Positions 6,508 through 6,881 of a DNA stretch of 6,881 nucleotides are shown piece by piece. How positions within the stretch are numbered: position 1 is the stretch's first letter; every line of letters starts with the position of its first letter. The translations under genes and the position numbers were made by a program. The stretch is taken from assembly GCA_016213865.1 (NCBI GenBank), contig JACQZL010000155.1, forward strand, positions 1 to 6,881. Reading direction: 5' to 3'. The notes beneath the pieces were generated by a model. That model was not told the DNA's origin, searched no databases, and saw nothing but the letters and a program-made list of their open reading frames with translations. Source of the stretch: Candidatus Rifleibacteriota bacterium (GTDB lineage: Bacteria > UBP17 > UBA6191 > JACPRK01).

Positions 6508-6881
6508 ATGTCCCACAACCTGCTCACTACGCCGACCACCAGTCGTCCCGAGTCTCAGGCCGAACCGGAGAGCGCGGACGAGGACCTGCGCTGCATAGGC
6601 ATTTCTGCCTCGGGCCAGATCCTCTACGAACGGGTGTACCGACCTGCCCTCACCGAGTCGGACCGAGAAACGACGTCCTCTGCTCGGTCAGGAGCGGCAC
6701 CTGCCAGCCCGAGCGAAGCGAGGGCAGTAGGGCGGGCGTCCTTGCCGGTCCTGGCTCGCGCCCTTCGATACGCGGCCCAGGGGGCCGCTACTCAGGGTGA
6801 GCGGAACCCGGGCCAGCTCGCCCCCTCGATACCGGCTCCGCCATACCCACATCGTCCCCGTCAGCCCCTGGCCAGCCCTCC
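6508..6881 (+). CDS. Partial hypothetical protein, N-terminal part, cut by the window edge
   Basis: An ATG at 6508 follows AAGGAG by 7 bases, the best ribosome-binding site in the window, and the frame stays open for 124 codons to the edge. The protein begins MSHNLLTTPTTSRPESQ, is acidic around residues 16-28 and has one segment that looks like ordinary protein (residues 28-48, CIGISASGQILYERVYRP). From about residue 64 it turns into Ala/Arg/Pro/Ser-rich sequence, coinciding with palindromic DNA at 6707-6725 and 6761-6797. I do not recognise a family. Either a real gene absorbed repeat elements, or a gene start that has decayed, or an untranslated frame. The N-terminal 50 residues are the part worth believing. 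No clear promoter is visible. Confidence 0.45.
   Translation, partial: MSHNLLTTPTTSRPESQAEPESADEDLRCIGISASGQILYERVYRPALTESDRETTSSARSGAAPASPSEARAVGRASLPVLARALRYAAQGAATQGERNPGQLAPSIPAPPYPHRPRQPLASP
6707..6725. repeat. GCCCGAGCGAAGCGAGGGC palindromic repeat
   Basis: The 19 bases form an imperfect palindrome (GCCC...GGGC, centre GAGCGAAGCGA). CTGCC at 6701-6705 and GGCAG at 6723-6727 give an alternative pairing. The GAGCGAAGCGAGGG core recurs as a dispersed extragenic sequence in many GC-rich genomes, from memory only. It lies inside the partial frame. Confidence 0.45.
6761..6804. repeat. CCCTTCGA...CTCAGGGTGAGCGG palindromic element
   Basis: A perfect stem GCGGCCC (6772-6778), loop AGG, GGGCCGC (6782-6788) sits between outer arms CCCTTCGATAC and TACTCAGGG that pair imperfectly. 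The ends match the well-known dispersed pattern CCCTTCGAC...CTCAGGGTGAGCGG found between genes of many bacteria; the match is from memory. It lies within the partial open frame, which argues that this stretch may not be coding. Confidence 0.55.

Noticed and set aside
6117..6539. 140-codon minus-strand frame in the right-hand spacer
   Set aside because: No domain, no ribosome-binding site, and several overlapping frames of similar length on both strands; treated as chance in GC-rich DNA.

Overview
This is a GC-rich bacterial window holding five complete protein genes, one open frame cut by the right edge, and an unusual amount of inverted-repeat DNA between genes. The sequence does not fix the phylum. 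The high GC, a secreted C25-type (gingipain-like) peptidase relative, a one-domain cyclic-nucleotide-binding protein and hairpin-rich spacers would fit a metagenomic lineage such as Planctomycetota, Acidobacteriota or Myxococcota, but that is a guess. AnmK points to a bacterium that recycles peptidoglycan.

Layout from left to right. Positions 1-275 are non-coding and include a consensus DnaA-box sequence. Positions 276-1094 (+) encode an endonuclease/exonuclease/phosphatase-fold hydrolase. Positions 1201-1243 form a rho-independent terminator serving the convergent gene at 1270-3132 (-), a secreted caspase-fold protein with a His/Cys dyad and its own recognisable promoter at 3197-3225 (-). 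The divergent spacer 3133-3594 holds four consecutive perfect hairpins enclosed by an outer pairing. Positions 3595-4785 (+) encode AnmK. A MutT-like Nudix hydrolase at 4818-5345 (-) converges on anmK and diverges from a small cyclic-nucleotide-binding protein at 5338-5769 (+); the annotated starts of these two overlap by 8 bases.

From 5770 to 6507 no gene can be supported. This part contains a palindrome, a 70-bp inverted-repeat element resembling the widespread dRS3/MITE-type family, and further hairpins. A frame with an excellent ribosome-binding site opens at 6508 and runs off the window; its second half passes through more palindromic repeat DNA.

The genes do not form an obvious pathway or operon. 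Strands alternate and each gene appears to have its own transcription unit. AnmK (cell-wall recycling) and the Nudix enzyme (nucleotide-pool cleaning) look like housekeeping functions. I found no CRISPR array, tRNA, rRNA or intact transposase, and no convincing new multi-gene system. The most distinctive signals are the hairpin cluster at 3327-3437, the secreted C25-like protein, and the repeat-rich right end.
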